The notes beneath the pieces were generated by a model. That model did not search any database, was not told where the DNA came from, and saw nothing but the letters and a program-made list of their open reading frames with translations. This document shows, one piece after another, positions 36,755 through 49,607 of a stretch of 64,000 bases of DNA. The stretch covers positions 31,674,201 to 31,738,200 of the forward strand of contig OX392527.1 in assembly GCA_947623455.1 (NCBI GenBank). The letters run 5' to 3'. This DNA comes from Mimachlamys varia (lineage: Eukaryota; Mollusca; Bivalvia; Pectinida; Pectinidae). Both the position numbers and the translations under genes were made by a program. Numbering within the stretch: position 1 is the first letter of the stretch; each line of letters opens with the position of its first letter.

Positions 36755-38600
36755 ACAAAAACCAAAATGCAGAACTGTCCCTCCAAATCTTAGGACACAT
36801 TATCTGTATTCTTTACGCACAACGCAACCATATCTAGCGACGTTCTCCGATAACCCAACAGATTTTGGGAAGTTCCTGACCGAACTAGCTGAATCAAACA
36901 GCGCCGTGGCCGCAAATGAGGTTCAACTAGTGTACGTAACATGTATCCGGAAAAAAAAATAACACCAGTTTCATTATGATCCAGTGAGTTACAAAGAGAG
37001 TTTTACAAAGAATTTGGCGCGGTATTCTAAATACTGAAGGCGGGACTACCTACAGGCACAGGGACTACGTAAACATATAGTCTTAATCAAGATGTTTTAT
37101 TTCATAAACGGTAAGTAGGCATCCCTTCGCTGGACCCTCACCGTAAAGACACGTCTGTACCATTAGCAGAGGCTTGTCTAGCTTAGTACAGACGGAAACA
37201 ATCTTAGATCATTTGCTTTACCAGTGAGAGAAATTGAATTTTTTTACCGATATTGCATCGAAGTATGGAGGACGATCATGCTTTCAAGATAAGTCTAACC
37301 ATCTGCCTGTCTGCGGCGCAGTAATAGGGCAATAATGTGTTTTATTGTATATGTTGTTGTTTTTAATGTGATTTCGGGATAACGACATCAGTTATTACGC
37401 CCCTTCCCAAGGTTGACTGTAGACAGACTGTGCTATATGATGGACTGTTTTCTCCACCTGTGTGTGATGTGGTAGCCAATGGAAGCTGATGTTATTACCC
37501 CAGAGATACTTAATGATATAATGTAGCCATCATACTGTCATTGTGTCATCTCCAATGTAAGCTTATATTATCACTGTATAACTTTGTCCAACTCTGGTAA
37601 ATATTTCAATATATTGTGAACTGATTAACATGAATGGTTTTTGGCCATATCCTAGTAGTATTGAGTTAAAGCCCTATAGGGTCTAACACTAAAACGGTAT
37701 TCTGCCGGATTTGCTTGACAAAGCGACTTTGTCACTTCACACATTTTGTCCAACAATCCATCACTTAAAAACACTGTTAAAAGATAGGGGAATTACATTT
37801 CTTGTCATGAAACAACTTTGAATATCCTCTCACTTCACTAACATCAAAATATGTTCTTTCTTCGTCCCATAAGTACTTTACTGTTTGAGCATTTAATGAA
37901 TGTCTGTCCTGGATATCAAGGGGATACACTCACCTACGCTCTTTACGACCCTGAATTTGTCATGGTAAAACTGATTTACGAAAAAAAAGCATCTTGATTG
38001 GTCTCAGGTAAAGAAAACTGACTAATCGTTAGGCCTATACCTCAAAATCTGTCATGTTTTACCGTTATGTGAACGCAAGATTCTTTTGATATACATCGAA
38101 CTAGTCCTCTTGCCTCATCAAAACTGTGGCACACTCAGAGCATTCGATTTTGCCATAACATATACCAGCGGCGTAGTGAGGGTAATTGAGCGTAAACCAT
38201 GCACATTGAGGATGCAAGAAATAACATTCGGGATGAACAGAACAGTTGCTCAAAAATGTAATGTAAAAACATTTTCGTAAACAAGAATAACAGACAATTA
38301 TACCGGGCGAGCAGGTATATTACGCAAAAAACAGACGTGGTATTCGCCGGAAGTACAATCGAATGGCAAATTACATACACATGACGAGTAGTTTAATAGG
38401 GCAGACACTTATGTAAACAATAACAGACCGCGGACGTCAGACCACCTGTATGGGATGAACAGCTATAGTGTACCTGAAAGAGCACTTTTAAGGCTGGCAA
38501 GCAGCTTGTTCCTTTAATCTATTTCAGAGGACACTGGGGTACTTAAAGATGGCAGTCATGTTCCGCCATATACCTGTATTCGGGACGCGGTGAATTAGCC
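36755..38600. other. Non-coding stretch, possible opsin intron
   Basis: It lies directly downstream of the opsin exon on its strand. I looked for the next opsin exon (TM2 to the DRY motif) on the minus strand and did not find it. No other feature is supportable. Confidence 0.4.
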
Positions 38601-38601
38601 A

Positions 38602-38607
38602 ACTTAC
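38602..38607 (-). promoter_or_regulatory. Splice donor of the opsin exon
   Basis: GTAAGT directly after AAG on the minus strand matches the metazoan donor consensus and falls where helix 1 ends and the first intracellular loop begins. Confidence 0.7.
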
Positions 38608-38843
38608 CTTATAAACAGTGAAATCACCTGGATGTTCCCGATGGCAGCTACAATTCCTATTATTACCGCCAAAATCCCACACACCACATGTACTTCCTGA
38701 TTTATCTCTGTAAACTGATTCCAGTGCGGATGAATGAATATTCCGTAATTATCGGTATCCGTAGTAACACTCTCATTCCCAAGTGCACTGTCTCGGACAC
38801 TCATCACACTTATCGACATGTTGATCGACATCCTAGAAAACAT
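38608..38843 (-). CDS. Opsin first coding exon, Gq-type (partial gene)
   Basis: The exon encodes the N-terminus of a rhodopsin-like GPCR, which would bind retinal and couple light to Gq in photoreceptor membranes. From the ATG at 38831, residues 4 and 19 are Asn in N-X-S glycosylation sites. Residues 31-37 read IFIHPHW, the HPHW signature before helix 1 of mollusc and arthropod Gq opsins. Residues 47-73 form helix 1 with the conserved GN pair (GNIQVI). The frame ends AAG at 38608, followed by GTAAGT, a consensus donor, interrupting a codon after its second base. ATG 38843 also lies in frame, two codons after a stop; 38831 has the better Kozak context. A possible acceptor (TTTACAG near 38986) allows an upstream 5' UTR intron. 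Later exons are not in view. Confidence 0.75.
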
Positions 38844-39019
38844 GTATTAATTCCATCTCAGACATGATGATACTGAAGCTGAGTTACTAGCTGCTACACG
38901 GGCACCCATCGCTGATAGAGCGCAGGAGTGTGGCACTGTGTTGACCAGTATGTATAGGTGTGAGCATCAATATGATTGGCTCTCCCTGTAAATCAAATAA
39001 TATTTTAACAACAGCAGTA

Positions 39020-39085
39020 TCATTGATATAGTATCATTGATATACAGCCAGTCAGCACAGATATACAGCCAGTCAGCACAGAAAC
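39020..39085 (+). repeat. Two short tandem duplications
   Basis: AGTATCATTGATAT and ATACAGCCAGTCAGCACAG each occur twice in succession, just upstream of the opsin exon on its strand. Confidence 0.8.
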
Positions 39086-39239
39086 AAACTATCAAATCAT
39101 TGGGTCCTGAACACGTATTCGGAATGAACATCGCCTTCATATATACATGTATGAACACGACCTACTCTTAGACTATTTCACAAATACTTATGTTAAAATG
39201 CAGTAAAAATCTTAAACAGATCAATACCCACATACAAAT

Positions 39240-42200
39240 GTACACAGTGCTCACATACTACTGAATTGTCACACAGTACTCACATAATCCTGAATTGTCA
39301 CACAGTACTCACATAATACTGAATCGTCACACAGTACTCACATACTTCTGAATTGTCACACAGTACCCACATACTACTGAATTGTCACACAGTACTCACA
39401 TACTACTGAATTGTCACACCGTACTCACATACTACTGAGTTGTCACACAGTACTCACATACTACTGAATTGTCACACAGTACTCACATACTACTGAATTG
39501 TCACACCATACTCACATACTACTGAGTTGTCACACAGTACTCACATACTACTGAATTGTCACACATTACTCACATACTACTGAGTTGTCACACCGTACTC
39601 ACATACTACTGAATTGTAACACATTACCTACAAACTACTGAATTGTCACACCGTACTCACATACTACTGAATTGTCACACATTACTCACATACTACTGAG
39701 TTGTCACACAGTACTCACATACTACTGAATTGTCACACAGTACTCACATACTACTGAATTGTCACACCGTACTCACATACTACTGAATTGTCACACAGTA
39801 CCCACATACTACTGAATTGTCACACAGTACCCACATAATACTGAATCGTCACACAGTACTCACATACTTCTGAATTGTCACACAGTACCCACATACTACT
39901 GAATTGTCACACAGTACTCACATACTACTGAATTGTCACACCGTACTCACATACTACTGAGTTGTCACACAGTACTCACATACTACTGAATTGTCACACA
40001 GTACTCACATACTACTTAATTGTCACACCGTACTCACATACTACTGAGTTGTCACACAGTACTCACATACTACTGAATTGTCACACATTACTCACATACT
40101 ACTGAGTTGTCACACCGTACTCACATACTACTGAATTGTAACACATTACCTACAAACTACTGAATTGTCACACCGTACTCACATAATACTGAATTGTCAC
40201 ACAGTACCCACATAATACTGAATTGTCACACAGTACTCACATACTACTGAATTGTCACACAGTACTCACATAATACTGAATTGTCACACAGTACTCACAT
40301 ACTACTGAATTGTCACACAGTACTCACATACTACTGAATTGTCACACAGTACCCACATAATACTGAATTGTCACACAGTACTCACATAATACTGAATTGT
40401 AACACAGTACTCACATACTACTGAATTGTCACACAGTACTCACATACTACTGAATTGTCACACAGTACTCACATACTACTGAATTGTCACACAGTACTCA
40501 CATACTACTGAATTGTCACACAGTACTCACATACTACTGAATTGTCACACAGTACTCACATAATACTGAATTGTCACACAGTACTCACATACTACTGAAT
40601 TGTCACACCGTACTCACATACTACTGAATTGTCACACAGTACCCACATACTACTGAATTGTCACACAGTACCCACATAATACTGAATCGTCACACAGTAC
40701 TCACATACTTCTGAATTGTCACACAGTACCCACATACTACTGAATTGTCACACAGTACTCACATACTACTGAATTGTCACACCGTACTCACATACTACTG
40801 AGTTGTCACACAGTACTCACATACTACTGAATTGTCACACAGTACTCACATACTACTGAATTGTCACACAGTACTCACATACTACTGAGTTGTCACACAG
40901 TACTCACATACTACTGAATTGTCACACATTACTCACATACTACTGAGTTGTCACATCGTACTCACATACTACTGAATTGTAACACATTACCTACAAACTA
41001 CTGAATTGTCACACCGTACTCACATACTACTGAATTGTCACACAGTACCCACATAATACTGAATTGTCACACAGTACTCACATACTACTGAATTGTCACA
41101 CAGTACTCACATACTACTGAATTGTCACACAGTACTCACATACTACTGAATTGTCACACAGTACCCACATAATACTGAATTGTCACACAGTACTCACATA
41201 ATACTGAATTGTCACACAGTACTCACATACTACTGAATTGTCACACAGTACTCACATACTACTGAATTGTCACACAGTACTCACATACTACTGAATTGTC
41301 ACACAGTACTCACATACTACTGAATTGTCACACAGTACTCACATACTACTGAATTGTCACACAGTACTCACATAATACTGAATTGTCACACAGTACTCAC
41401 ATACTTCTGAATTGTCACACAGTACTCACATAATACTGAATTGTCACACAGTACTCACATACTTCTGAATTGTCACACAGTACTCACATACTACTGAATC
41501 GCCACACAGTACTCACATAATACTGAATCGTCACACAGTACTCACATACTACTGAATCGCCACACAGTACCCACATAATACTGAATCGTCACACAGTACT
41601 CACATACTACTGAATTGTCACACAGTACTCACATACTACTGAATTGTCACACATTACCCACATAATACTGAATCGTCACACAGTACTCACATAATACTGA
41701 ATCGTCACACAGTACTCACATACTACTGAATTGTCACACAGTACTCACATACATACTACTGAATTGTCACACAGTACCCACATAATACTGAATTGTCACA
41801 CAGTACTCACATACTACTGAATTGTCACACAGTACCCACATAATACTGAATCGTCACACAGTACTCACATACTACTGAATTGTCACACAGTACCCATATA
41901 ATACTGAATCGTCACACAGTACCTACAAACTACTGAATTGTCACACATTACTCACATACTACTGAATTGTCACACAGTACCCACAAAATACTGAATCGTC
42001 ACACAGTACTCACAAAATACTGAATCGTCACACAGTACTCACATAATACTGAATCGTCACACAGTACTCACATAATACTGAATCGCCACACAGTACCCAC
42101 ATAATACTGAATCGTCACACAGTACTCACATACTACTGAATTGTCACACAGTACTCACATAATACTGAATCGCCACACAGTACCCACATAATACTGAATC

Positions 42201-42580
42201 GTCACACAGTACTCACATACTACTGAATTGTCACACATTACTCACATACTACTGAATTGTCACACAGTACCCACAAAATACTGAATCGTCACACAGTACT
42301 CACAAAATACTGAATCGTCACACAGTACTCACATAATACTGAATCGTCACACAGTACTCACATAATACTGAATCGCCACACAGTACCCACATAATACTGA
42401 ATCGTCACACAGTACTCACATACTACTGAATTGTCACACAGTACTCACATAATACTGAATCGCCACACAGTACCCACATAATACTGAATCGTCACACAGT
42501 ACTCACATACTACTGAATTGTCACACAGTACCTACATACCACTGAATTGTCACACAGTACTCACATACTACTGAATTGTC
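39240..42580 (+). repeat. 29-bp minisatellite, about 115 units
   Basis: The unit is built from CACACAGTACTCACATACTA and CTGAATTGT with point variants. Higher-order structure is visible: a variant string at about 39830 recurs 841 bp later (29 units) near 40671, and another recurs at 290 bp (10 units) near 42001/42291. The array ends abruptly at 42580 and starts about 0.4 kb upstream of the opsin exon. Confidence 0.97.
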
Positions 42581-42654
42581 CGTATAACATTGAAATTGCC
42601 GACAGAAAAGTGTACTGAAGTACATATTTAACACTGGTAAATACTAGCTGCAAT

Positions 42655-42755
42655 ATACCGCATGGCTAGGGAGATCTCCTCTTAAGCTATATCGGTTGAG
42701 CGTAAGACTAGTAGCAAGATGTTCCGGGTTCGACTTCTAGCAGATTCGTTGACAT
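42655..42755 (+). other. tRNA-like segment, possible SINE head
   Basis: An A-box-like GGTTGAGCG is followed 34 bp later by GGGTTCGACTTC, close to the B-box consensus. It does not fold into a full cloverleaf by eye, so a decayed tRNA-derived SINE head is more likely than a tRNA gene. Confidence 0.35.
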
Positions 42756-43029
42756 TATAATAACCTCTGTTACACATATTTATGACACATCCGGTAAAAA
42801 GGTCTATTGATGTCATCATTAATAATTATTAATAATGCCAGTGAATATAAACACGAGTTTAGAATACCATAAAATCGGTATCAATGTGGATCAGAATCTG
42901 ATATACTTTATGAAGACATTTTAAGTAAAATTACTGCTTTAGGAGATACGCTTGATATCTGTATGCTTAAATTATTTTATTTTTTTTTTTTTCATCAAAA
43001 TGATATTGAATACAATGCAATATATAAAC

Positions 43030-43400
43030 ACGAAGCAATGCCTCGCAATGCCCCGCAATCCGTCGTGGCAAGGCGTGTCATTTAGGTGGTACGCAGTGAA
43101 ACCGTGTTTTCGGACTGTTCACACACTATAAATCCGAATGTTACGCACTGTCTACGTAAAACCTGGTCACATCGGCACGCATTGACACATAACGGCAGTA
43201 CTTGTTTACGCATAGGTTGAGTATTGCGCGCGCATTGTTTACGACTACCGTACCGCATGACCCGCAATGTTCCGCACGACACGCATAGTTCAAACAGTTT
43301 CCCGCATCGTAAGGTATTGTCCGGCGACTTTGCGCCGATTTTGCACAGTATTCAAGCATGGTTTACGCAACATTGATGCGTGCCCAATTTTTTAACATTC
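43030..43400. other. CpG-rich patch with many CGCA words
   Basis: About 370 bp are strikingly richer in CpG than the surroundings. CGCA recurs roughly every 15-25 bp in irregular contexts such as CCCGCAATG, TTACGCAC and CACGCATTG. The pattern resembles subterminal repeats of some DNA transposons, but I find no terminal inverted repeats. Minus-strand open frames here are by-products. Confidence 0.5.
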
Positions 43401-43726
43401 CGGGCTGCGGGGTCCGGAGACTTAAATCATTGGCTCGCTGAATGGAGTGCAATTGCGTGACGAAAGTGTCAGGGTGGCTTTACGTACTTATTAATGTTAC
43501 TATAAATAGAGGAAAAGATGACGATGAAAAATTGCAATCCTCATCACTTACAACAAGTACATGCCATGTGACCAGTCCATGTCGGCGATGTTGCTAGAAA
43601 TATTAGAGCATGCGTAAATACTCTTCAGTGTCCTTGGTTTCAGAATTAAAATAAGATATATCGCACTGGTTACTTGGTAAATATACACTTAACAAGACAA
43701 CACGTAGTCGAAAATTTACCCCTATG

Positions 43727-44097
43727 GGATACTATGGGCAAGTTTTATGGTCGCCATCTTTGTCTCATTGAGAAATATTCTGTATCTTTAAGCGATATGA
43801 AGATTGACGTTTTTGAGTATGCTCATTAGTGTTTACGTATTGTGATTGACAATGATACTCAGTTCTCGTTTTGAGAACTTGATGTTTACTTGGACGTGAC
43901 ACAGATTTACATGGCGGGTGTTGTCGATAAAGCATAAGACGCTTACTCTTTCGAAACACCTGGTCTTATTCTCTTGTACTTTTACGAGAGTCTCCTTGTA
44001 CATCTCTCATTTGTTCCTATTTTGCCTCTAGTTTAATCGATTTTGAGTTCGGATTATGGTTTTACTGACGCGTTTCTATTCTCTGATTTGTTATACC
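43727..44097 (+). mobile_element. Penelope-like element 3' fragment
   Basis: It begins at ACTATGGGCAAGTTTTATGG in the reverse transcriptase end, runs past its stop and through the full tail to TCTATTCTCTGA. Its downstream flank matches that of the tail at 22922-23093. Confidence 0.75.
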
Positions 44098-44101
44098 TAT
44101 A

Positions 44102-44370
44102 TATTTATATTTTGCGCTGCAACCCACTATATGAACATTACCAGTAAAAATGCCTTTCATAAGAGTATGAAAGCAATGGTTCTCGAGACGTAGCACGTGG
44201 TTTGATTATGACGTTATAGATAAAACTTGTTCAATGAGAGTCTTTTCGCGCCGCTCCGAATAACATTGAGATTGCCCTTGCGTCAAACGCTCAAATGACT
44301 CGTCATTATCACTGGCGAACCTTTCATAGCACTATGAAAGTTAAAAAAAATGACTTCCAATCCATATGTA
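44102..44370 (-). mobile_element. Palindrome-bearing element inserted in a repeat flank
   Basis: The copy of this flank at 23093-23180 lacks these bases, so this is an insertion of about 265 bp. It is the reverse complement of 21150-21590. It contains two palindromes, CTTTCATAAGAGTATGAAAG near 44151 and CTTTCATAGCACTATGAAAG near 44321. TAT-rich sequence flanks both ends. No coding sequence; class uncertain. Confidence 0.7.
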
Positions 44371-44374
44371 ACAT

Positions 44375-44450
44375 CAGCCTGGTGATCGTGTTATATGTCA
44401 CACTGTGTGGGCTTGTAACAACTAAGCTGGCGATACCACGAGGTTGTTAG
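44375..44450 (+). repeat. Shared flank segment of two Penelope-like tails
   Basis: TGTGTGGGCTTGTAACAACT and AGCTGGCGATACCACG match 23110-23173. It is part of a larger duplicated unit of unknown nature. Confidence 0.7.
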
Positions 44451-44479
44451 CTTTGGTATTCTCTAATTGTTTTCCCCAT

Positions 44480-46260
44480 AAGGTCTTTACTACCTGTTCT
44501 CATAACCCTTCTTTACGGTAAGTCTCATACGAAATGTAATCTGTTACTTCTGTTGAATTTAAAACTTACAATTTCCTGACAAACCAACCTAATATTACTA
44601 CAGAACCGAATACCAGTGTGCAAAAATCATATCTAAAATACTATAATAATACTCCAGTCTCGAGATTCTTCCCAAAGGTCGAACCCGGGATGTCTTTATA
44701 TAAAGATATGTGCATTCCAAAGAACTATAGAGTCAATAAAATATACGGATCAGTAAGATTGTATGTATAATCCGAAAACATGCCAATCCTTACATTTTTA
44801 TAACCCCTCTAAACCCGGCATTCTTCTACTCTACATAAATCTCACAAACTGACCACTTATCTATTCACAACTTTCCATGTTCACCTACATACTCTATTGT
44901 ATGCGTTGAATCATACAAGACAAGCTATCAAAACATCTTTCCTGGTGATTTGCCGTATCAAAACAGACGTTCCCATTTCTTTTCACATGAAATTATTCTT
45001 TAAAACTAGAAACAAATCATTACCACCAAATGCATTGATTGCCACAACTGTAATTCTTCTATTTGTGCCGACATTCTATCATAAATGTATAACCAACACG
45101 CTCTATCATAATGTTGTGCGAAATTCATTACAGTAATACATGAATCGCCTGTTGATGCTTTGCACAACTGTTCTTAAGTTTCTTTGTATCAAAGCCGTTT
45201 AAATACAAATCATCACCGAAGGAATACCATTACTTCAGTTCACTGCGTAGTTGATATGTTTATGTTAATTAAAGAATGTTTAAAGGTAGATCATTACCTT
45301 TATTGCGTTCCATTTAAGGTGAATACAAAGGCATGTTAGGACTGTAACCCTTCTTTAATGGTGTCACTATTGATGCTATGCAGATACCTGGATAATGATA
45401 TGGTTGTTCAACTATTAAGGAAAACTGCAAAATGTTTATAAGGCTTCTTGGTAATAATAAAAGTCCTTATTTTGATTTTGACAAGAATTCGAAACTAAAT
45501 GATAAAAAAGGTTATAAGCTACAATGTAGCACACGAAAAACTAGAAACTGTGAGGGAGTTTCTATGATAAATGTTTTCTTACATAAATACGCATTTGAAC
45601 ATCTGAGTCGATACATATGATATCGCAATGATTTTTAATTTTTATTTGGTTTTAATTATAAGTCGTCATTGATAGTGCGAGTAAGTTTACAAAATGCAGT
45701 CCATGTGAGTGTTTCCGTGCCTCCTACTTCTAGACCTTCGAATTGATTTATAGAATATTTGACCCAGTTAACAACAACAATAATAAATGAAATATTTGAA
45801 ACGTTAATTGTTTATTATGTGATATATTTGTACATGTACAATATGTAGATATATATATTTCGTTCAGCAGGGAAGTGACTAAAAAAGTTACGATGTTCAT
45901 AATGGCTGTATGCTACACGTGAACAAGGTTGTGTTACTATAGATTGAGTAACAATGTTTACCACGCCGGTCAGTTAGATGTACAGCTTACTTTCCTATTT
46001 TGTAGCTATTCACAGCCACACGTTTTGTTTTAAATCGTTGGATCCAAGAATACTTAACAGATATGTATCTTCATCTGACAGTTTTAAACGGCAACAACGA
46101 GACAACATACCAACGGCCCATCTAAAGAAGTATGTGGTCAAACCAGTATCATCTTGATATGTGAGCGACCATCCTTGAAACGAAAAGCATTCTGAACAAA
46201 TCAAGTATTACCATAATACGGTGTTTAATATTTGAAGAACTTTCAACCTATAAAATGAAC
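44480..46260. other. AT-rich non-coding stretch
   Basis: A reversed B-box-like GGTCGAACCCGGG is at about 44678 without a credible partner. No gene is supported. Confidence 0.4.
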
Positions 46261-46264
46261 TTAG

Positions 46265-46625
46265 TTTAAGATTATGGGCAAGTTTTATGCTCGCCGTCTT
46301 GATATCATCGAGCAATATTCTGTATCTTTGTGTGCTATGAAGATGGACGTTTTTGAGTTTGCTCATTAGTGTGCTTACTTATAGTGATTGACAATGATGA
46401 CTCGGTTCTGATTTTGAGGATTGATGCTTACTTGGTTGTGACCAAGATTTACATGGCGGGTGTCGTCGATGAAGCAGAAGACGCTGACTCTTCCGGAACA
46501 CATGGTCTTGTTCTCTTGTGCTTTTACGAGAGTCGCCATGTTAATCTTTCCTTTTTTCCTATTTTGCCTCTAGTTTAATCGACTTTGAGTTCGGATTATG
46601 GTAAGGTATTCTCTGAGTTTTCCCC
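46265..46625 (+). mobile_element. Penelope-like element 3' fragment
   Basis: It begins in the reverse transcriptase end (ATTATGGGCAAGTTTTATG) and includes the tail, with a short deletion before the terminal GGTATTCTCTGAG. Confidence 0.75.
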
Positions 46626-46639
46626 CAGCATGTGCTTAG

Positions 46640-47260
46640 TTCTGCTCCAATCATTGAATGATATAGGCGTACTAATAACATTAAATCAACACCTTTTCTG
46701 TTTTGAACGATTTGCATCTGAGGAACCACAAAGTATGACGGTTAAAATTAAAGTCAAACTTTCATACAAGGTAAAGGTTGCTACTACTGCTGTAAAGGCC
46801 ATTGTAATTTGCAAACAGACTTAAATAAGAAATCATTATTATCAAAGTTCAATAAAAAAAAACTTTCCATTACTTTCGGCGATGATCCGGATCCATTGAC
46901 AGCTTTGTTTAAGAGATGTGTAACACCAGAAACGAAAACAACAATAGATCTCTTTCACATCAGCATCATACATTTAACGCTGCACGAGGACGCCTGTGTA
47001 GGAAACTGTTTGATATATGACCAATTTAGGAGAGAAGTCTTGGTCCATATAGGATGTGCTTAGACGTAAAACTAAAGATCATGCACAATGGGTGGCGTTC
47101 TTAAAATTGAACACGGATCAGAATGAAGTTCGATCCAACCACTGTAAGCTGATCACAATTGATGATGCTGACCAAAATAGATTATGTTTTTGCCACTCTT
47201 TCCCTGTGAGTAAAGTTCAGCTAGCCAAAACGTCTGTCAGCAACATGGAAAGATGTTGAA
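46640..47260 (+). other. Three adjoining open frames, possible decayed coding
   Basis: Frames at 46585-46824, 46809-47063 and 47056-47259 overlap slightly and change phase. Their composition is more protein-like than neighbouring frames, for instance a stretch with ITFGDDPDPLTALFKRC. I recognise no family, and chance remains possible. Confidence 0.2.
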
Positions 47261-47299
47261 ATATTTCAAAGACATGTAGCAAGGTGATTTTAAGGATTT

Positions 47300-47326
47300 T
47301 ATTTATATATATATATATATATATAT
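47300..47326. repeat. (TA)n microsatellite
   Basis: About eleven TA units follow ATTTTATT. Confidence 0.9.
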
Positions 47327-47329
47327 CAT

Positions 47330-49265
47330 TGAAGAAGCGCTAGCATTCATGGCTGCCTGCTACAGGGTCAAAGCTTGGTGACATCGATCATGTCTGAGGT
47401 CCGTAGAGAAGTCTGGTCGCGAAGGTTGAGTAGAGAAAATGAGACAAATGATCCAGAGCTTAAGTCAGTCCAACTTTCTAAAGGGGCATTCAAATAGAAT
47501 GTTAAGCCGGCTCACATTCAGAATGAGCCTATCTCACGGGTTGATGACTATGACAATGTTGTTGAAAGTGATTTGTTTGAGGACTGAGTCAAATTAGTAG
47601 TGGCAACATGCATTAGCATAAGTAAAGAGGATGTAGGCTAGTTCTGTGACGACTTGGATAAACACTGACGTTGATTTTTTGTATAATTTGAAAGAAAAAT
47701 ATTGGTGTGATCAATACTGAAATGGTTAAATCTGGTTCTCTACCCCTGACATGCATCATGTATATAGGCGCCAGAATTATTTTGATACCGTTGCTGAGAT
47801 AATTACGAAAACGATATTTTCAGTAATGGCGACCTAAATATGCCTATTCAGCAAAACGTATTGGTTTGATCTTTACTAAAATTGCTTTATCCTATTCGTT
47901 ACCCCTCTAAACATGGGGATAGACACCAAAAGTGTTTTGATACCATGTATAGTTACTGAGATATTGACGAAAATAAGGTTTTTAGATATGGCGGCCTTCA
48001 TTTGCATATTATGCGGATAGCCAAATGATGACTAGTATTATTCGCCTTCGTGTCTGACAATTTCTTCGTTAGTTCTGTTTGAAATACAGGCAAATATATA
48101 TATAATAAGGATATAGCTACTCTTCTTATACTATAAAACAACTGGTACAAATCAAAGACATGCCCAGAAAGTTAACAATTTTACTAAGCGAAAAGTGAGA
48201 AAATCATTAAACACATTATACAGTGTATATAGAAAACAATGCCTTGGCCTATTGTATTCCGTTGTCACATATATAAGCAAGATATGTCCTGTTAGGTGAG
48301 TGTCTGTCATACAAGATAAAACCAAATAAGTTTACGTCCAAGTTTTAGGCAAATTAATGCATCAGTAATTAAGATTGGCTTAAGTTACCAACTATATAAA
48401 TCCTTGACCAATGACATTTTGGTCAATCCTATTACAAATAATGTCTAATGAAGAAAAGTCATCCCTGACAGGAGTCGTAGTTATCAATTACAAGACTGTA
48501 GCATACTGCCCGGTTTATCCCTTGTTCTGCTCCGAGAATTCCACTGTGGTTTCGTGAGACAATCCATCCTTATTGCTGTTGAGGACGAGTATATTATAGA
48601 ATAGAATAGTAATGAAAACGCTTTGATGGATTTTTTTTAAAGGACCGTGTTTCGTCTGACGAAGAAACATTCGGCCCTTGACCGCAAAAATACGGTTTGA
48701 TTGATTGGTCTATACTCTGTGTCCGCGCTGACATCAGGGGGATATGCTACATTTGTATAAGGCTCATTTTTCACATAAAGCATATTTGTGTGTTATAAGA
48801 GGAAAACAAATTATCGATTAAACGAATGGTTAAGTTTCGGACTCTGACGTGAAAGGTCAGTCGAGAAAGCTTCACTAACAGAATGGAAGAGAAAAAAATA
48901 TACTGATTAGTTGTTGGATTTAATTCAATCTTACAAAAGAATTTTCAAAATAGTCCTATCATGCATACCTTGTATGAACAGGTTATTTAAGCAATAAAAG
49001 TTACTGCTTAACAACATTATTCATTTTAATTCTGTAAGAGCTGGAGTCCCAGACACAATCATGATCACCGTGCTATAACTATCCTCTTTTAACCTTCTTT
49101 CTTTCATACATTCATCTATGAACTAAATCGTTCATCTATTTTTATTCAAATGAGGTCACAATAAACGAGGTCAAACTATCAATAATTATACTAATGATAC
49201 TATATATAGAAATGCTTATGTTTATATCCGTGTTGTGCTACCAATATGAGGCCATGCAAGCTTAA
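47330..49265. other. Non-coding stretch
   Basis: At 47760-48000 two related blocks recur (GATACC, TGAGATAATTACGAAAA or TGAGATATTGACGAAAA, then ATGGCG), suggesting an old duplication of about 150 bp. No gene is supported. Confidence 0.4.
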
Positions 49266-49267
49266 AA

Positions 49268-49605
49268 GGAGAGAATACCGAAATTTCAACAAGACCATAA
49301 TTTGGACTCAAATATATGTAAACGAGGGACAAAAAAATCAGAGAATACCAAAGCATCAACAAAACCATAATCTGAACTCAAAATCGATTAACCTAGAGGC
49401 AAAATAGGAACAAAAGAAAGATTTACACGGACACTCTCGTAAAAGCAAAAGAGAATAAGACCAGGTGTTCCGGAAGACTAAACGTCTTCTGCTTTATCGA
49501 CGACAATCAAGATTTACATGAAGACCATTTACAAAGTACAAGTTAATACGACTAGTAGTTCCGAAAGCAAGTGTCGTTTACGTCATCGTCGACACCCGCC
49601 ATATA
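49268..49605 (-). mobile_element. Tandem Penelope-like 3' tails
   Basis: Three tail pieces follow one another on the minus strand: a terminal piece at 49268-49330, a nearly complete tail at 49338-49515 and a piece with the stem-loop block at 49520-49605. No reverse transcriptase sequence is attached. Confidence 0.7.
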
Positions 49606-49607
49606 TG

